From Thiosocius teredinicola (GTDB lineage Bacteria; Pseudomonadota; Gammaproteobacteria; Chromatiales; Chromatiaceae): a stretch of 64,000 nt of DNA. Of this stretch, positions 7,874-16,199 are shown piece after piece. The stretch covers positions 536,001 through 600,000 of the forward strand of contig NZ_CP019936.1 of NCBI RefSeq assembly GCF_002009425.1. The letters are read 5' to 3'. Each line of letters starts with the position of its first letter. Position 1 is the first letter of the stretch. The notes beneath the pieces were generated by a model, which was not told the origin of the DNA, made no database searches, and saw only the letters and a program-made list of their open reading frames with translations. Position numbers and translations under genes: made by a program.

Positions 7874-9100
7874 TCAACCTACCCGCATCACGTAGACCGC
7901 ATTGCTTTTGACCTTGGGAGTGGTGATGTAAATCACGCTCTTCCATGGCGCGTAGTAAAACACCTTTTTGCCGGGATAGCGGTCATAGGGCGGTGGCTTG
8001 CCGTCAGGCGTGTAGCGTCCCTCGGTCTTGTCGTTTGGATCGAAAGTGAACCATCGGCCTTGAATCTTGGGTTGCTGCATGCGCCTGAGCACCTTGTCCC
8101 ATTCCGGGATATAGACACAAGCAGGCATCTCGTTTTTCCAGTCAAAGGCAACGCCCTTGAACTTGCCATTTTTAATGGATTCCTTTTTCAGGTCGTAAAT
8201 TGCCCATCGTGCACTACCGTTCGCATAGCCGAGATAAAGAATGTTGTCTTTATAGCGGGTGCCGCAGGTGGAACCGCCGAGGCTCCACGGTACGCCCTTT
8301 TGGAGTCGCACCTTATGGGTCTTCGGGTCATAGCGAATATGATCGTGGCGACTGTATTTCTTGTAGCGAAGATGGCCGACCACGGTGTCGTGGAACTCGT
8401 TGTAAAACAGATTTCCGTAGATGTCCGGATACCTGTTTTTGCCCTTTACGTGCCAGACCTTCCCCGTTGTTTCTTTGCTGACGGTGTTGAACGACCAGAG
8501 ATGGCCGCGCGATTGGTTGATGGTTTTGCGTTTCGTGTCGAACCACACGCCGTTGTACTGGTGGCGCGAGGTGGGCATGCCGTCCGGCAGTATGTCCGCC
8601 GGCTTTTTGAGTGCGGGGCGATAATTGGTGAAGTTCTTGGATTTTCTGTATTCGTTGGACCATTCGAATCCTGGTCGGTCAGGATCGGAGGGAAGCTGTT
8701 CGATGACCCAGGTATCGTCACCGCCCATATGTTCGATATCGAGCGACCAGATGGCATTCAGGCTCGTATTGCCGTGTCCTCCTCCCCAGGGTATGTAAAA
8801 TTTGCCATCGTCCCCGAGATCGCCGCTGACCCACGCGCTGAAGGTCTCTCGTATTGAGCCGTTGCCGTGGTTGAGCGTTTTGAAACGCTTGCCCATGGCC
8901 GACTCAAGTTTTCGCTGCAACGGCACGAGTGAGGTATCGGCAACTTCGTACCATGTGTTCAGCTGAAGCTTGTGGAGGCTTTCTTGTAGCACTCTGCCGT
9001 CTGAATCTTTCTCTGGAACCCAGACGAAATCACTTTCGGCCCACGTTGGGAATGAACTCAGTATGAGCACAATGACGATGCTCAGTTGTGCACGAATCAT
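7874..9100 (-). CDS. Secreted beta-propeller/kelch-like protein
   Basis: This 408-aa protein starts with a clear signal peptide (MIRAQLSIVIVLILSSFPTWAES), which decides the ATG at 9100 over a longer frame. The mature part has repeats of a WGGGHGNTSLNAIWSLD type block, seen in galactose-oxidase-like and kelch proteins, followed by many Trp/Tyr-rich strands (for example RHQYNGVWFD and GRWFTFDP). No catalytic set of galactose oxidase is evident. It is probably exported and binds or acts on a polymer or surface ligand. It is convergent with the methyltransferase gene. The family call is moderate. Confidence 0.6.
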   Translation of the reverse strand: MIRAQLSIVIVLILSSFPTWAESDFVWVPEKDSDGRVLQESLHKLQLNTWYEVADTSLVPLQRKLESAMGKRFKTLNHGNGSIRETFSAWVSGDLGDDGKFYIPWGGGHGNTSLNAIWSLDIEHMGGDDTWVIEQLPSDPDRPGFEWSNEYRKSKNFTNYRPALKKPADILPDGMPTSRHQYNGVWFDTKRKTINQSRGHLWSFNTVSKETTGKVWHVKGKNRYPDIYGNLFYNEFHDTVVGHLRYKKYSRHDHIRYDPKTHKVRLQKGVPWSLGGSTCGTRYKDNILYLGYANGSARWAIYDLKKESIKNGKFKGVAFDWKNEMPACVYIPEWDKVLRRMQQPKIQGRWFTFDPNDKTEGRYTPDGKPPPYDRYPGKKVFYYAPWKSVIYITTPKVKSNAVYVMRVG

Positions 9101-9418
9101 CCTGTATCGGCTCGCTCGTTGAGACTTCAGTGTTAGGCTAACTCCCTGCTTGTCATGCGGCAAGGCTGCAGCCAACGAACCCCGCTTGCTCAAGCGAGCC
9201 TGTTAACAACGACACAAAATGTCGTGAGTGTTCACGTTTTTGATTTCGACGTTGGCCGGCAGCGTGCGTGTCGTGGGATAAAAAGCGTTCGTTGTAGAGA
9301 AGTGGCGTTAAGGGGCGTAGCTGGAGGAAATGATCTCTAGAGCGTTCGACCGCCTTGTGATCCATCGGCTACGGATTCAGCGGTACCGCCCCTCTTTGAG
9401 AATTCGACATACTGAGGG
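9101..9418. other. Intergenic region with three short dyads
   Basis: This 318-bp gap lies upstream of the secreted protein gene. It holds three close dyads: CGCTTG-CT-CAAGCG at 9183-9196, ACGACA-N5-TGTCGT at 9209-9225, and CGTGA-N4-TCACG at 9223-9236 followed by T's. They may be operators or, for the last, a weak terminator for the zinc-ribbon gene side. No protein gene is supported. Confidence 0.45.
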
Positions 9419-9571
9419 TTACTCGATCTTTCTGAAGTATTTCCGTTTGCACTTGTGGCAACGAAACTTTGGATTTCTCAGCAGTAACCTTTCCAAGAAC
9501 GTCCTATGGACACGATCAGCGGTTTGGTGTCCGCAGAAAGGGCATTTGAGACTGTAGTCGCGAAAGAACAT
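9419..9571 (-). CDS. Small zinc-ribbon protein, 50 aa
   Basis: A 50-aa frame from ATG at 9571 to TAA at 9419 encodes a basic protein with two Cys pairs: CPFC at residues 10-13 and CHKC at 38-41, the spacing of a zinc ribbon. Between them lie many Arg/Leu residues and it ends with KRKYFRKIE. The pattern suggests a nucleic-acid-binding small protein or the zinc-binding part of a larger ancestor such as a transposase; neither can be shown. It stands alone between intergenic gaps, near the tRNA-Arg. The cysteine pattern supports coding potential despite the short length. Confidence 0.55.
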   Translation of the reverse strand: MFFRDYSLKCPFCGHQTADRVHRTFLERLLLRNPKFRCHKCKRKYFRKIE

Positions 9572-10147
9572 CGAAATGATCTAACCGTTTGATCTGTTAC
9601 ATAGACCGTTGTCGTAGATAGCGGGTGTTCTCTCCGCCAAGTCTTCGAACCGATCCGCACCAGTCCAGTAGATGCCGCCTCTCGGATCGCGTCAACCGGA
9701 GACTTTGTAGACCAACTCGGTCCGCGAGTTGCGGGCCGGCATTTTGGCCAACAACCGCCGATAGTCGATTTGCGCAGGGTGTATGCATGGGCAAGAGTCA
9801 GCAGTAACGAAACGGTCCGGCGCAAGATCTGCGAGAGTATCGGTACTCGTCCGATGGCTTTGGCATACGGAAACCATGGCCGATGCCTGAATGCGATCGC
9901 ATGAGGACGCAAGATACGCGGCGCGTTGGCCGGGGCTCGTTTCCTGGTGCGCCGAATGCGTGGGTGCGATCTGTTTGAGATCAGCCCCGGATTCGCTCCG
10001 GGGTTTCTCGTGTCTTGACCGTTTTGGGAAAATGATCCGAGCGCCAAACGATAACGAGGCGTGATCAATCGCCGATGTGATTGGTGCGCCCGTTCGAACG
10101 TCGTTCGAATTCCCATCTGAATAACAGGGCGACCAATTCTGAAGAAA
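9572..10147. other. Intergenic region without a recognisable gene
   Basis: This 576-bp gap between the small zinc-ribbon gene and the tRNA holds several open minus-strand frames, but none shows a family motif, ribosome site or plausible composition. It may contain worn-down mobile DNA, given its position beside a tRNA gene, but I cannot identify any element. Confidence 0.5.
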
Positions 10148-10224
10148 TGGCGCGCCCGACAGGATTTGAACCTGTGACCCCCGCCTTCGGAGGGCGGTAC
10201 TCTATCCAGCTGAGCTACGGGCGC
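10148..10224 (-). tRNA. tRNA-Arg (anticodon CCG)
   Basis: The minus strand folds as a complete cloverleaf: acceptor GCGCCCG pairs with CGGGCGC, the D arm has AGCTGGATA, the anticodon stem CCGCC/GGCGG encloses CTCCGAA (anticodon CCG), and the T arm is ACAGG-TTCAAAT-CCTGT. The CCA end is encoded. It reads CGG arginine codons. No other tRNA is present in the window. The 5' end and upstream flank recur in a truncated form 194 bp away. Confidence 0.97.
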
Positions 10225-10245
10225 TTTGTGAACTGATTGTCTCTC
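10206..10245 (-). repeat. Direct repeat copy 1 (tRNA-Arg 5' end plus flank)
   Basis: This 40-bp segment covers the first 19 bases of the tRNA-Arg gene and 21 bp upstream of it. It matches 10400-10439 with a single mismatch. The second copy has no following tRNA body. Confidence 0.9.
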
Positions 10246-10399
10246 GAAATTGATCGAGCTTCCGGCCGTTCTGCGAACGGCAGGGCGGTACCCACGCCGC
10301 TGCGCGGCTTCCCCGGCCCAAGCCTACCGGCTCGGGCGTTCGTTACTGGCAACGCCATGTTAAATGGCCTTGCCTCGCCTTGCGGCGACCGCGCCTCAC

Positions 10400-10439
10400 C
10401 CAGCTGAGCTACGGGCGCTTTGTGAACTCATTGTCTCGA
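10400..10439 (-). repeat. Direct repeat copy 2: truncated tRNA-Arg 5' fragment
   Basis: This segment repeats the start and upstream flank of the tRNA-Arg gene (39 of 40 bases identical) but breaks off within the D arm. It is a remnant of a tandem tRNA duplication or an attachment-site scar. The DNA between the copies (10246-10399) is GC-rich, with no gene. Confidence 0.85.
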
Positions 10440-10575
10440 CCTTTCGACCGGCGCTGAATTGCAGCCGTTGCCGAAGGCGAACATCAGCGGCCGACATTCT
10501 CGCCGATTGCGTGGGCTATCTCAATCGAAAGCGTGATTCTTGCGATTCGGTGCCGCTCGCGCGGCGGGTGTGCGT

Positions 10576-11295
10576 TCAGACCGGAAGGGGCGGATTCGAT
10601 AAAGCGCCGATGGTCTGGTGCAGCAGCAAGATGCCCAGGCCGATGGTAAACAGCCCCATCATCGCGGTAAGGCTGTTGTGGGCCCAGGTCAGTCGGCGTG
10701 CCGACCACTGCAGGGGCAGGCTGATGACGACAGCCATTGCGCTCATCCCGAGCAGCGAACCAATACCGAACGTGACCAAGTACATCAGGCCTTCCAGTGG
10801 GGATTCGACCGAACCAAGCGCGAACACGATCAGCGCCGCCGACCCCGCCATGCCGTGCACCATACCGACGACAAGCGAGCGTAACGGCGTGCGTGCGGCG
10901 TGCCTGTGGTTGTGCGGGTCGTTGTCATGTGCTCCGCCGGGGGCGTGACTGTGGGCGTGAAAGTGCGTCTGTTCGCCGTGGCGGTGACGGTGAAAATGCA
11001 CGCGCTGTTGCAGCATACGGCGCAAGACATCCGCACCCAGCAGAACCAGCATGCCGCCGACGGCAGTTTCGAGCCACAGTGCCAGCGTCTGGTCCATCGC
11101 GCTGCCAACGGCGAGGGCGGTTCCGCCGAAAATAAAAATCATCAGGCTGTGACCGAGCCCCCATGCGCCGCCGTGCTTGGCGGCATCGCGCAGGCTCTTG
11201 CTTTGGGTTGTCAGGCTGGCGACGGCGGCGAGATGGTCGGCCTCGGTCGCATGCTGTAGGCCGATGAGCAGTCCCAGAATCAAGACACTGAGCAC
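10576..11295 (-). CDS. Nickel/cobalt permease-like membrane protein (UreH/NicO type)
   Basis: This 239-aa protein has about six membrane helices and the metal-transport signature HATEADH at residues 15-21 (HX4DH) in the first helix. A His-rich loop (about residues 98-130, many HxH pairs, HFHRHRHGEQTHFHAHSH) separates the two halves, as in transporters of nickel or cobalt. GTG at 11295 is chosen because GGAGA precedes it. It lies 94 bp downstream of hypF on the same strand, so nickel supply for a hydrogenase is the natural inference, yet no hydrogenase is in the window. Confidence 0.78.
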   Translation of the reverse strand: MLSVLILGLLIGLQHATEADHLAAVASLTTQSKSLRDAAKHGGAWGLGHSLMIFIFGGTALAVGSAMDQTLALWLETAVGGMLVLLGADVLRRMLQQRVHFHRHRHGEQTHFHAHSHAPGGAHDNDPHNHRHAARTPLRSLVVGMVHGMAGSAALIVFALGSVESPLEGLMYLVTFGIGSLLGMSAMAVVISLPLQWSARRLTWAHNSLTAMMGLFTIGLGILLLHQTIGALSNPPLPV

Positions 11296-11389
11296 GTCGG
11301 TCTCCGGGCGAATATGTGGTGATATTGCAGCAGACTTGAGACGGACAATCCCTGTCGCCGGTCAATCGAGCCGCAGTTGTCGCCGGGGT

Positions 11390-13732
11390 TCATCGCCGCA
11401 GCAGTCGGGCGGCTGCGATGGCGGCCTGCCCAAGTGAGATGCCGCCATCATTGCTCGGCACCTGCGAATGCGACATCAGCTTCAGTTCGTAGTGCGACAG
11501 GTAGTCGTGCAGCCGGGTGAACAGCGTGCGATTCTGAAAAACCCCGCCGGAGAGCGCCACGGTGTCCAGGTCCATCCGGTCGCACAGCGCGATGGCGAAC
11601 ATGCCGATACCCTTGGCCAGTCCGTTGTGGAATCGCGCACTGATGCGTTCGACGTCGACCCCGGCGCGCAGATCCGACAACAGGTCTTCCCAGAATGCCG
11701 TGAGTTCGAGTTTTTCTTCGGTGTGCGGGAATCGATAGGCGCCTTGTTCATCGGGCGCGCGACGTGCGGCGTTCTCCAGTGCGATTGCTGCCTGGCCTTC
11801 GTGGCTGATCAACTCGCGACACAGCCCGAGCGCGCCCGCGACCGCATCGAACAGGCGGCCCACGCCGCTGCTCAAGGGTGAATTCAGGCCGCGCTCTACC
11901 ATTTGCTCGAACACCGCCAGCGGCTTGCCGTCGCTGAGCCACTCGACGATCTCTACGTTGGGCCACAGGCTACAGACGCGCTGCCAGCCCACCTGGGTCG
12001 CGAGATGCGCCCAGGTATTGCGCCACGGCTCGAGCAGTGCCTTGGTGCCGCCGGGCAGTGGCACCGGTTGTTGGAATCCGGCCCGGCTGAAATCCAGGTA
12101 ATCGGCCTTCAGGAACTCGCCACCCCACAAGGTGCCGTCGGTTCCCATGCCGAGCCCGTCGAGGGCGATGCCCAGCACCGGACCGCCATCGAGCGGCCAG
12201 GCGTTGTCTGCCAGCACCGACGCGATGTGCGCATGATGATGTTGTACCTCGATCAGTTCGAGATTCTCACGTTCGGCAAGCGCCTGCCCGTAACGCGTCG
12301 AGCGGTAGTCCGGATGCAGGTCTACGGCAATCGCCTGCGGGGAATGCTGGAACAGCGACCGATACAGCGCCAGGCTGCGTTCCCAGGCGTCGCTGGTGCG
12401 AGCATCCTCAAGATCGCCAAGGTGCTGAGACAGCGTGGCATTACCGTCCTGCAGCAGACAGAAGGTGTTCTTGAGCTCACCGCCGAGCGCCAGCAGGGGC
12501 GGCGCCGCTTCGAATCCCTGTGGCATGGCGATCGGCGCTGGGGCGTAACCGCGCGCGCGGCGCAGAAAGCGCGGCCTGTCGAGGTCGACACGCACTACCG
12601 AATCATCGACCCGATTGACGATCTCGCGATCGTGCACCAGCCAGCAATCGGCGATCTCGCGCAGGCGATCGGATGCATCGGTGTTGTCGGTGCACTGGGG
12701 TTCGTCTGACAGGTTGCCGCTGGTCATAACCAACGGCATGCCCGGTTTGAACGCCTGCCAGTCGGCCAATAGCAGCTGGTGCAGCGGACTGTAGGGCAGC
12801 ATGAAACCGAGTTGTGTCTGGTCGGGGGCCAACGCGTGCGGCAGTTCAGGTGCATCTGCGCGGCGTTCGGCGAGCACTATTGGTGCGGCCGTGCTCGATA
12901 GCAGGGCTTTTTCGGTATCGTCCAACGCGACGAAACGCGCTGCCTGTTCGACCGAGGCGACCATCAGCGCGAACGGTTTGGCATCGCGGCGCTTGCGTTT
13001 GCGTAACTCGTCGACTGCCTCCGCCTGGCTCGCGTCGCACGCCAGATGAAATCCACCGATACCCTTGACTGCGACGATCTGGCCGGCGGCGAGACGCGCG
13101 GCAGCCGCGGCTATTGCGTCCTGAAAGGTGGTGCTGTCGGCGATCAGGCGGTGTTTGGCATCTTCCAACCACACCTGCGGACCGCATTCCGGGCAGGCAT
13201 TTGGTTGTGCATGAAAGCGGCGATCGGCCGGGTCGTCGTACTCGGCCTGGCAGGCAGGGCACTGCGTGAATACCGACATGCTGGTGTTGGCGCGGTCGTA
13301 GGGGATGCCCTTGACGATTGATAGGCGCGGCCCGCAATGCGTGCAATTGGTGAATGCATAACGGTAGCGGCGATCGTCGGGGGCGAACAGCTCTTGGCGA
13401 CAGGCCTCGCAGGTCGCCGCGTCCGCCACGATGCCGGTACGTGCCGCTGTTGCCTCGCTCGCCTGGATGCTAAAGCCGTCTTCTTCCGGCGCCGTATCGT
13501 CGATTGCGATGCGTTCGATCGAATCGATCCGCGCCAGCGGCGGACGTTCGCTGTGCAGCGCGTCGCAGAAGGCGTCTAGCGAGCCGTTCGGTCCCCAGGC
13601 GTTGACCAACACCCCTTCGCCGTCGTTGATGACGTTGCCGCGCAGGCCAAGCGCGTTCGCCACCCGCCAAACGGTTGGTCGAAACCCGACACCTTGTACC
13701 AAACCCCGCACGCGTATCCGCTCGCCACGCAT
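11390..13732 (-). CDS. hypF: Carbamoyltransferase HypF
   Basis: This 780-aa protein matches full-length HypF: an N-terminal acylphosphatase domain (RVRGLVQGVGFRPTVWRVA), two zinc-finger pairs (CEAC...CTHC and CPAC...CPEC, residues about 108-185), a YrdC-like domain (about 205-390) and a C-terminal Kae1-like domain with VQHHHAHIASV. HypF uses carbamoyl phosphate and ATP to carbamoylate the HypE C-terminal Cys, the source of the CN ligands of NiFe hydrogenase. It acts in the cytoplasm. The other hyp genes are not in view. The next gene on the strand is a nickel-permease-like protein. Confidence 0.97.
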   Translation of the reverse strand: MRGERIRVRGLVQGVGFRPTVWRVANALGLRGNVINDGEGVLVNAWGPNGSLDAFCDALHSERPPLARIDSIERIAIDDTAPEEDGFSIQASEATAARTGIVADAATCEACRQELFAPDDRRYRYAFTNCTHCGPRLSIVKGIPYDRANTSMSVFTQCPACQAEYDDPADRRFHAQPNACPECGPQVWLEDAKHRLIADSTTFQDAIAAAAARLAAGQIVAVKGIGGFHLACDASQAEAVDELRKRKRRDAKPFALMVASVEQAARFVALDDTEKALLSSTAAPIVLAERRADAPELPHALAPDQTQLGFMLPYSPLHQLLLADWQAFKPGMPLVMTSGNLSDEPQCTDNTDASDRLREIADCWLVHDREIVNRVDDSVVRVDLDRPRFLRRARGYAPAPIAMPQGFEAAPPLLALGGELKNTFCLLQDGNATLSQHLGDLEDARTSDAWERSLALYRSLFQHSPQAIAVDLHPDYRSTRYGQALAERENLELIEVQHHHAHIASVLADNAWPLDGGPVLGIALDGLGMGTDGTLWGGEFLKADYLDFSRAGFQQPVPLPGGTKALLEPWRNTWAHLATQVGWQRVCSLWPNVEIVEWLSDGKPLAVFEQMVERGLNSPLSSGVGRLFDAVAGALGLCRELISHEGQAAIALENAARRAPDEQGAYRFPHTEEKLELTAFWEDLLSDLRAGVDVERISARFHNGLAKGIGMFAIALCDRMDLDTVALSGGVFQNRTLFTRLHDYLSHYELKLMSHSQVPSNDGGISLGQAAIAAARLLRR

Positions 13733-14053
13733 ATCAATGGCGAGCCGAGTCTGGGGAAGGGGCGCGGAGCTGGGCGACGGGGCCGGGAGTCACGGGCCAT
13801 GTCATCGAATTTTGTCGCTCGGGGCACAGCTTATGCATCGATTTCACCGGTGAAGAGTAACTCACCTCAAGCTCATCGTTAATCGGACGACTATCCATCT
13901 AGTGTGGCCGTCAATGAACCGAATAGGCAAATTAAATAGCCACATCAAAAAAACGGGCTATGCTTGAGTTGAAGTTTGGTGCGGCGCAGCATTTCCGGCG
14001 CTGGTCGCACCATTTTTCGTTAAACCATCAAGCCGGAAACCAGGAGAAGAGAG
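13733..14053. other. Divergent intergenic region, hypF to DsrC-like gene
   Basis: This 321-bp region separates the divergent hypF and DsrC-like genes. It contains TATGCT at 13959-13964 as a possible -10 element, though the -35 is poor, and a stem-loop with T-run at 13977-14017, listed separately. No protein gene is supported. Confidence 0.5.
13977..14017 (+). terminator. Hairpin plus T-run in the leader of the DsrC-like gene
   Basis: TGGTGCG at 13977-13983 pairs with CGCACCA at 14006-14012, with an inner GCGC/GCGC pair, and TTTTT follows. It lies about 36 bp before the DsrC-like start, so it may attenuate transcription of that gene. Alternatively it is a 5' UTR structure that stabilises the RNA. 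Confidence 0.45.
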
Positions 14054-14398
14054 ATGTCAGTAGCAGTAACGACCCAGGGGCTCGGGGCCGGGGTCGCGTC
14101 ACTTCCGCTCGACGAATACGGTTTTTTGATCGAGCGTAAGTCGTGGAACCGCGCCATCGCGCAGCAATTGGCCGACCGTAACGGTCTGGGCCAGTTGGGC
14201 ACCACACAGTGGATGATCATTGATTACATTCGCGACAAGTATTTCCGCCTCGGCGCCTTGCCGCCGATGCGCAACATGTGCCGCAAGTTGGGTGTCAACC
14301 GTGACGCGGTGAAGAAGGCCTTCGGTAACTGCCGCCAGTTGTGGCAGATCGCCGGTCTGCCGAACCCGGGCGAAGAAGCGCTGACCTACATGGAGTAA
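14054..14398 (+). CDS. DsrC-like protein lacking both C-terminal arm cysteines
   Basis: This 114-aa protein has the DsrC/TusE fold (LDEYGFLIERKSW, PPMRNMCRKLGVNRDAVKKAF). DsrC carries two redox cysteines in its C-terminal arm (ACKIAGLPKPTGC pattern, CX10C). Here the arm reads LWQIAGLPNPGEEA: Trp97 and Glu108 replace them. The remaining cysteines, C76 and C93, are elsewhere. Proteins of this type, without both arm cysteines, are known as an RspA-like group with a suspected regulatory rather than sulfur-transfer role. A strong AGGAGAAGAGAG ribosome site precedes the ATG. It is divergent from hypF and beside the ccm operon. Confidence 0.85.
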   Translation: MSVAVTTQGLGAGVASLPLDEYGFLIERKSWNRAIAQQLADRNGLGQLGTTQWMIIDYIRDKYFRLGALPPMRNMCRKLGVNRDAVKKAFGNCRQLWQIAGLPNPGEEALTYME

Positions 14399-14448
14399 GG
14401 ACAGAGCGCCATTTCTTCGAACCCGAAAACTGATCGAGCATGCAACCG

Positions 14449-15732
14449 TTACTGAACGACCTGATCGATCAGCAGTTCAACGACGTCGGGCGGATTTGCG
14501 CTGTCGACGGCCACGTCGGCTGCCGCCAAATCGCCCGGCTGCGTCCCTGCCTGCCCGCTTTTCGAGATACGCGCGGAGATCTTCACGCGCTCGAATGACG
14601 ACAGCTTCATGGCCGGCATCATCGCCATGGCGTCGGTCAGCGTCACCTCCAGCGGCAACTCAGCAACCTGATGACGTGCCACCGCCAGTGGCATCGGCGG
14701 ACCTTTTTCCGCGCGCGCCAGAATGAACACGGTGTCGCCCGGTGCGGCCTTCTCGAGTAAGGCCGGTGCCAATGCGACCGCAACCTTCACCTTGGCGCCA
14801 CCCACGTCTTCCGTTTGCGCGGCTTGTGGAGCGGCGGCCGGCGCCTGCGCCATGATCGGCGGTAGCGCGGCCGGCGAGGCGGGGACTTCGCCGCCCGCCT
14901 CGGCGATGATCTGCCGGAGTTCGGCCTGCATCGACGGCTCATCGGCAAGCAGCGGGTAGGCGCGTTGCCAATAGTCGAGCGCCTTCGCGTTGTCGCCCTC
15001 GGAAGCCGCTGCGTTGCCCAGCAGCCAGAGTGCCGTGATGCTCTGCGGGTCGAGTTGCAGGGCCTTTTCCAGCAGCTCCTTGGCGCGCGGCGTTACCTGC
15101 CGGCCGTTCTGCATGGTCAGGGCATCGGCCAGCGACAACAGGCCGGCGCTCTCCTCAGGCAGTAGCTCCACGACACGTTCGAACGCCATCACCGCATCCG
15201 CGTAGTTCTGCAGGCGCATGTAGGTGCGACCGAGCAGGAACCAGCCTTGCGGATCGTCCGGCTGGGCCTCCATGCGCTCGCGCAGCTTGGTGACCAACTC
15301 GTCGATCGGCGGCATGTTCTGCTCGCCGCCATGACCTCCGGCGGTTTGCGCGACCGGCGCCTGGTCGATCAGTTGCGGTGAACCGATCTTGAAATACAGC
15401 GGCACGGCAACCAGCGGAATCAGCACCGCTGCGATGGCCAGCGCGGTCGTGCCTCCTGTAGCTTGCTGGTCGGCCGACGGATTGAGCTGCGTGTTCTCCA
15501 GGTCTTCGGCCAGCGCCAGTTCGAGGTCGTGCTTGGCTTGGGCGAACTCTTCGTCCGACAGTTCACCCGCGTCTTTCTGTTTGATCAGTTCGGCCAGGTG
15601 CTCGCGCGCGATCTCAACGTTGAAGCGCTCCGTGCTGTCGCTGCCAGCCTGGTGTTTGCGCAACAGTGTACGCGCAAGGACAGCCAAGGCCGCCAGGATC
15701 ATGGCGGCGGAGATAATCCAAAACAGGGTCAT
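14449..15732 (-). CDS. ccmI: Cytochrome c maturation protein CcmI
   Basis: This 427-aa protein begins with a membrane helix (MTLFWIISAAMILAALAVLA), continues with a coiled segment, a second helix near residue 95-112, then TPR repeats from about 150 to 260, and ends with a C-terminal domain like the CcmH C-terminal part of enterobacteria. CcmI holds apocytochrome c and delivers it to the CcmFH heme ligation complex. It is last in the operon, and its start overlaps the ccmH stop. The stop is convergent with the DsrC-like gene 50 bp away. Confidence 0.93.
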   Translation of the reverse strand: MTLFWIISAAMILAALAVLARTLLRKHQAGSDSTERFNVEIAREHLAELIKQKDAGELSDEEFAQAKHDLELALAEDLENTQLNPSADQQATGGTTALAIAAVLIPLVAVPLYFKIGSPQLIDQAPVAQTAGGHGGEQNMPPIDELVTKLRERMEAQPDDPQGWFLLGRTYMRLQNYADAVMAFERVVELLPEESAGLLSLADALTMQNGRQVTPRAKELLEKALQLDPQSITALWLLGNAAASEGDNAKALDYWQRAYPLLADEPSMQAELRQIIAEAGGEVPASPAALPPIMAQAPAAAPQAAQTEDVGGAKVKVAVALAPALLEKAAPGDTVFILARAEKGPPMPLAVARHQVAELPLEVTLTDAMAMMPAMKLSSFERVKISARISKSGQAGTQPGDLAAADVAVDSANPPDVVELLIDQVVQ

Positions 15733-16199
15733 GGGGCTCTCTTGTCGTTATCGTCGTCAAGCAATGTCGCGGCGGTCTTGAGTGCGTCGGCGTTTACCGC
15801 GACGGCCTGCTGGGCACGGCGCTTCTGGATGGTGCGAATCAACAGCACCAGGCCGATCAGCAGGATCAGAAAGGGGCCGGCCCACAGCAGCAGGGTATTG
15901 CGGTTCAGTGGCGGTCGGTACAGCACGAACTCGCCGTAACGATCGACCATGAAATCCGCAATCTCTTTCTCGCTGTGGTCTTGTTTGACCATCTCGTAAG
16001 TCTTGCGGCGCAGGTCGACCGCCAACTCGGCGTTGGAGTCGGCGAGGTTTTGGTTCTGACAGACCAGGCAGCGCAGCTCCGCGATCAACTTGTTGTAGCG
16101 TGCCTCTTGCTCGGGGCTGTCGAAGTTATGCACCTCGACCCGCGCATGCGCGGCGAACGCCAGTGTCAGACCAAGCAGGCCGGCCAGCAAACGCTTCAC
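15729..16199 (-). CDS. ccmH: Cytochrome c maturation protein CcmH
   Basis: This 156-aa protein has a signal sequence, a periplasmic domain with the redox motif LRCLVCQNQ near residues 42-50, and one C-terminal membrane helix (LLLWAGPFLILLIGLVLLI). It reduces the apocytochrome thiols before heme attachment. It is a short CcmH without the TPR part, which is encoded by the separate ccmI gene. It overlaps both neighbours by ATGA-type junctions. Confidence 0.95.
   Translation of the reverse strand: MKRLLAGLLGLTLAFAAHARVEVHNFDSPEQEARYNKLIAELRCLVCQNQNLADSNAELAVDLRRKTYEMVKQDHSEKEIADFMVDRYGEFVLYRPPLNRNTLLLWAGPFLILLIGLVLLIRTIQKRRAQQAVAVNADALKTAATLLDDDNDKRAP

Noticed and set aside
9478..10116. Long minus-strand frame near the tRNA, possible transposase
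   Set aside because: No conserved motif, a Pro/Arg-rich shadow-like composition, and it runs across the small zinc-ribbon gene in another frame.
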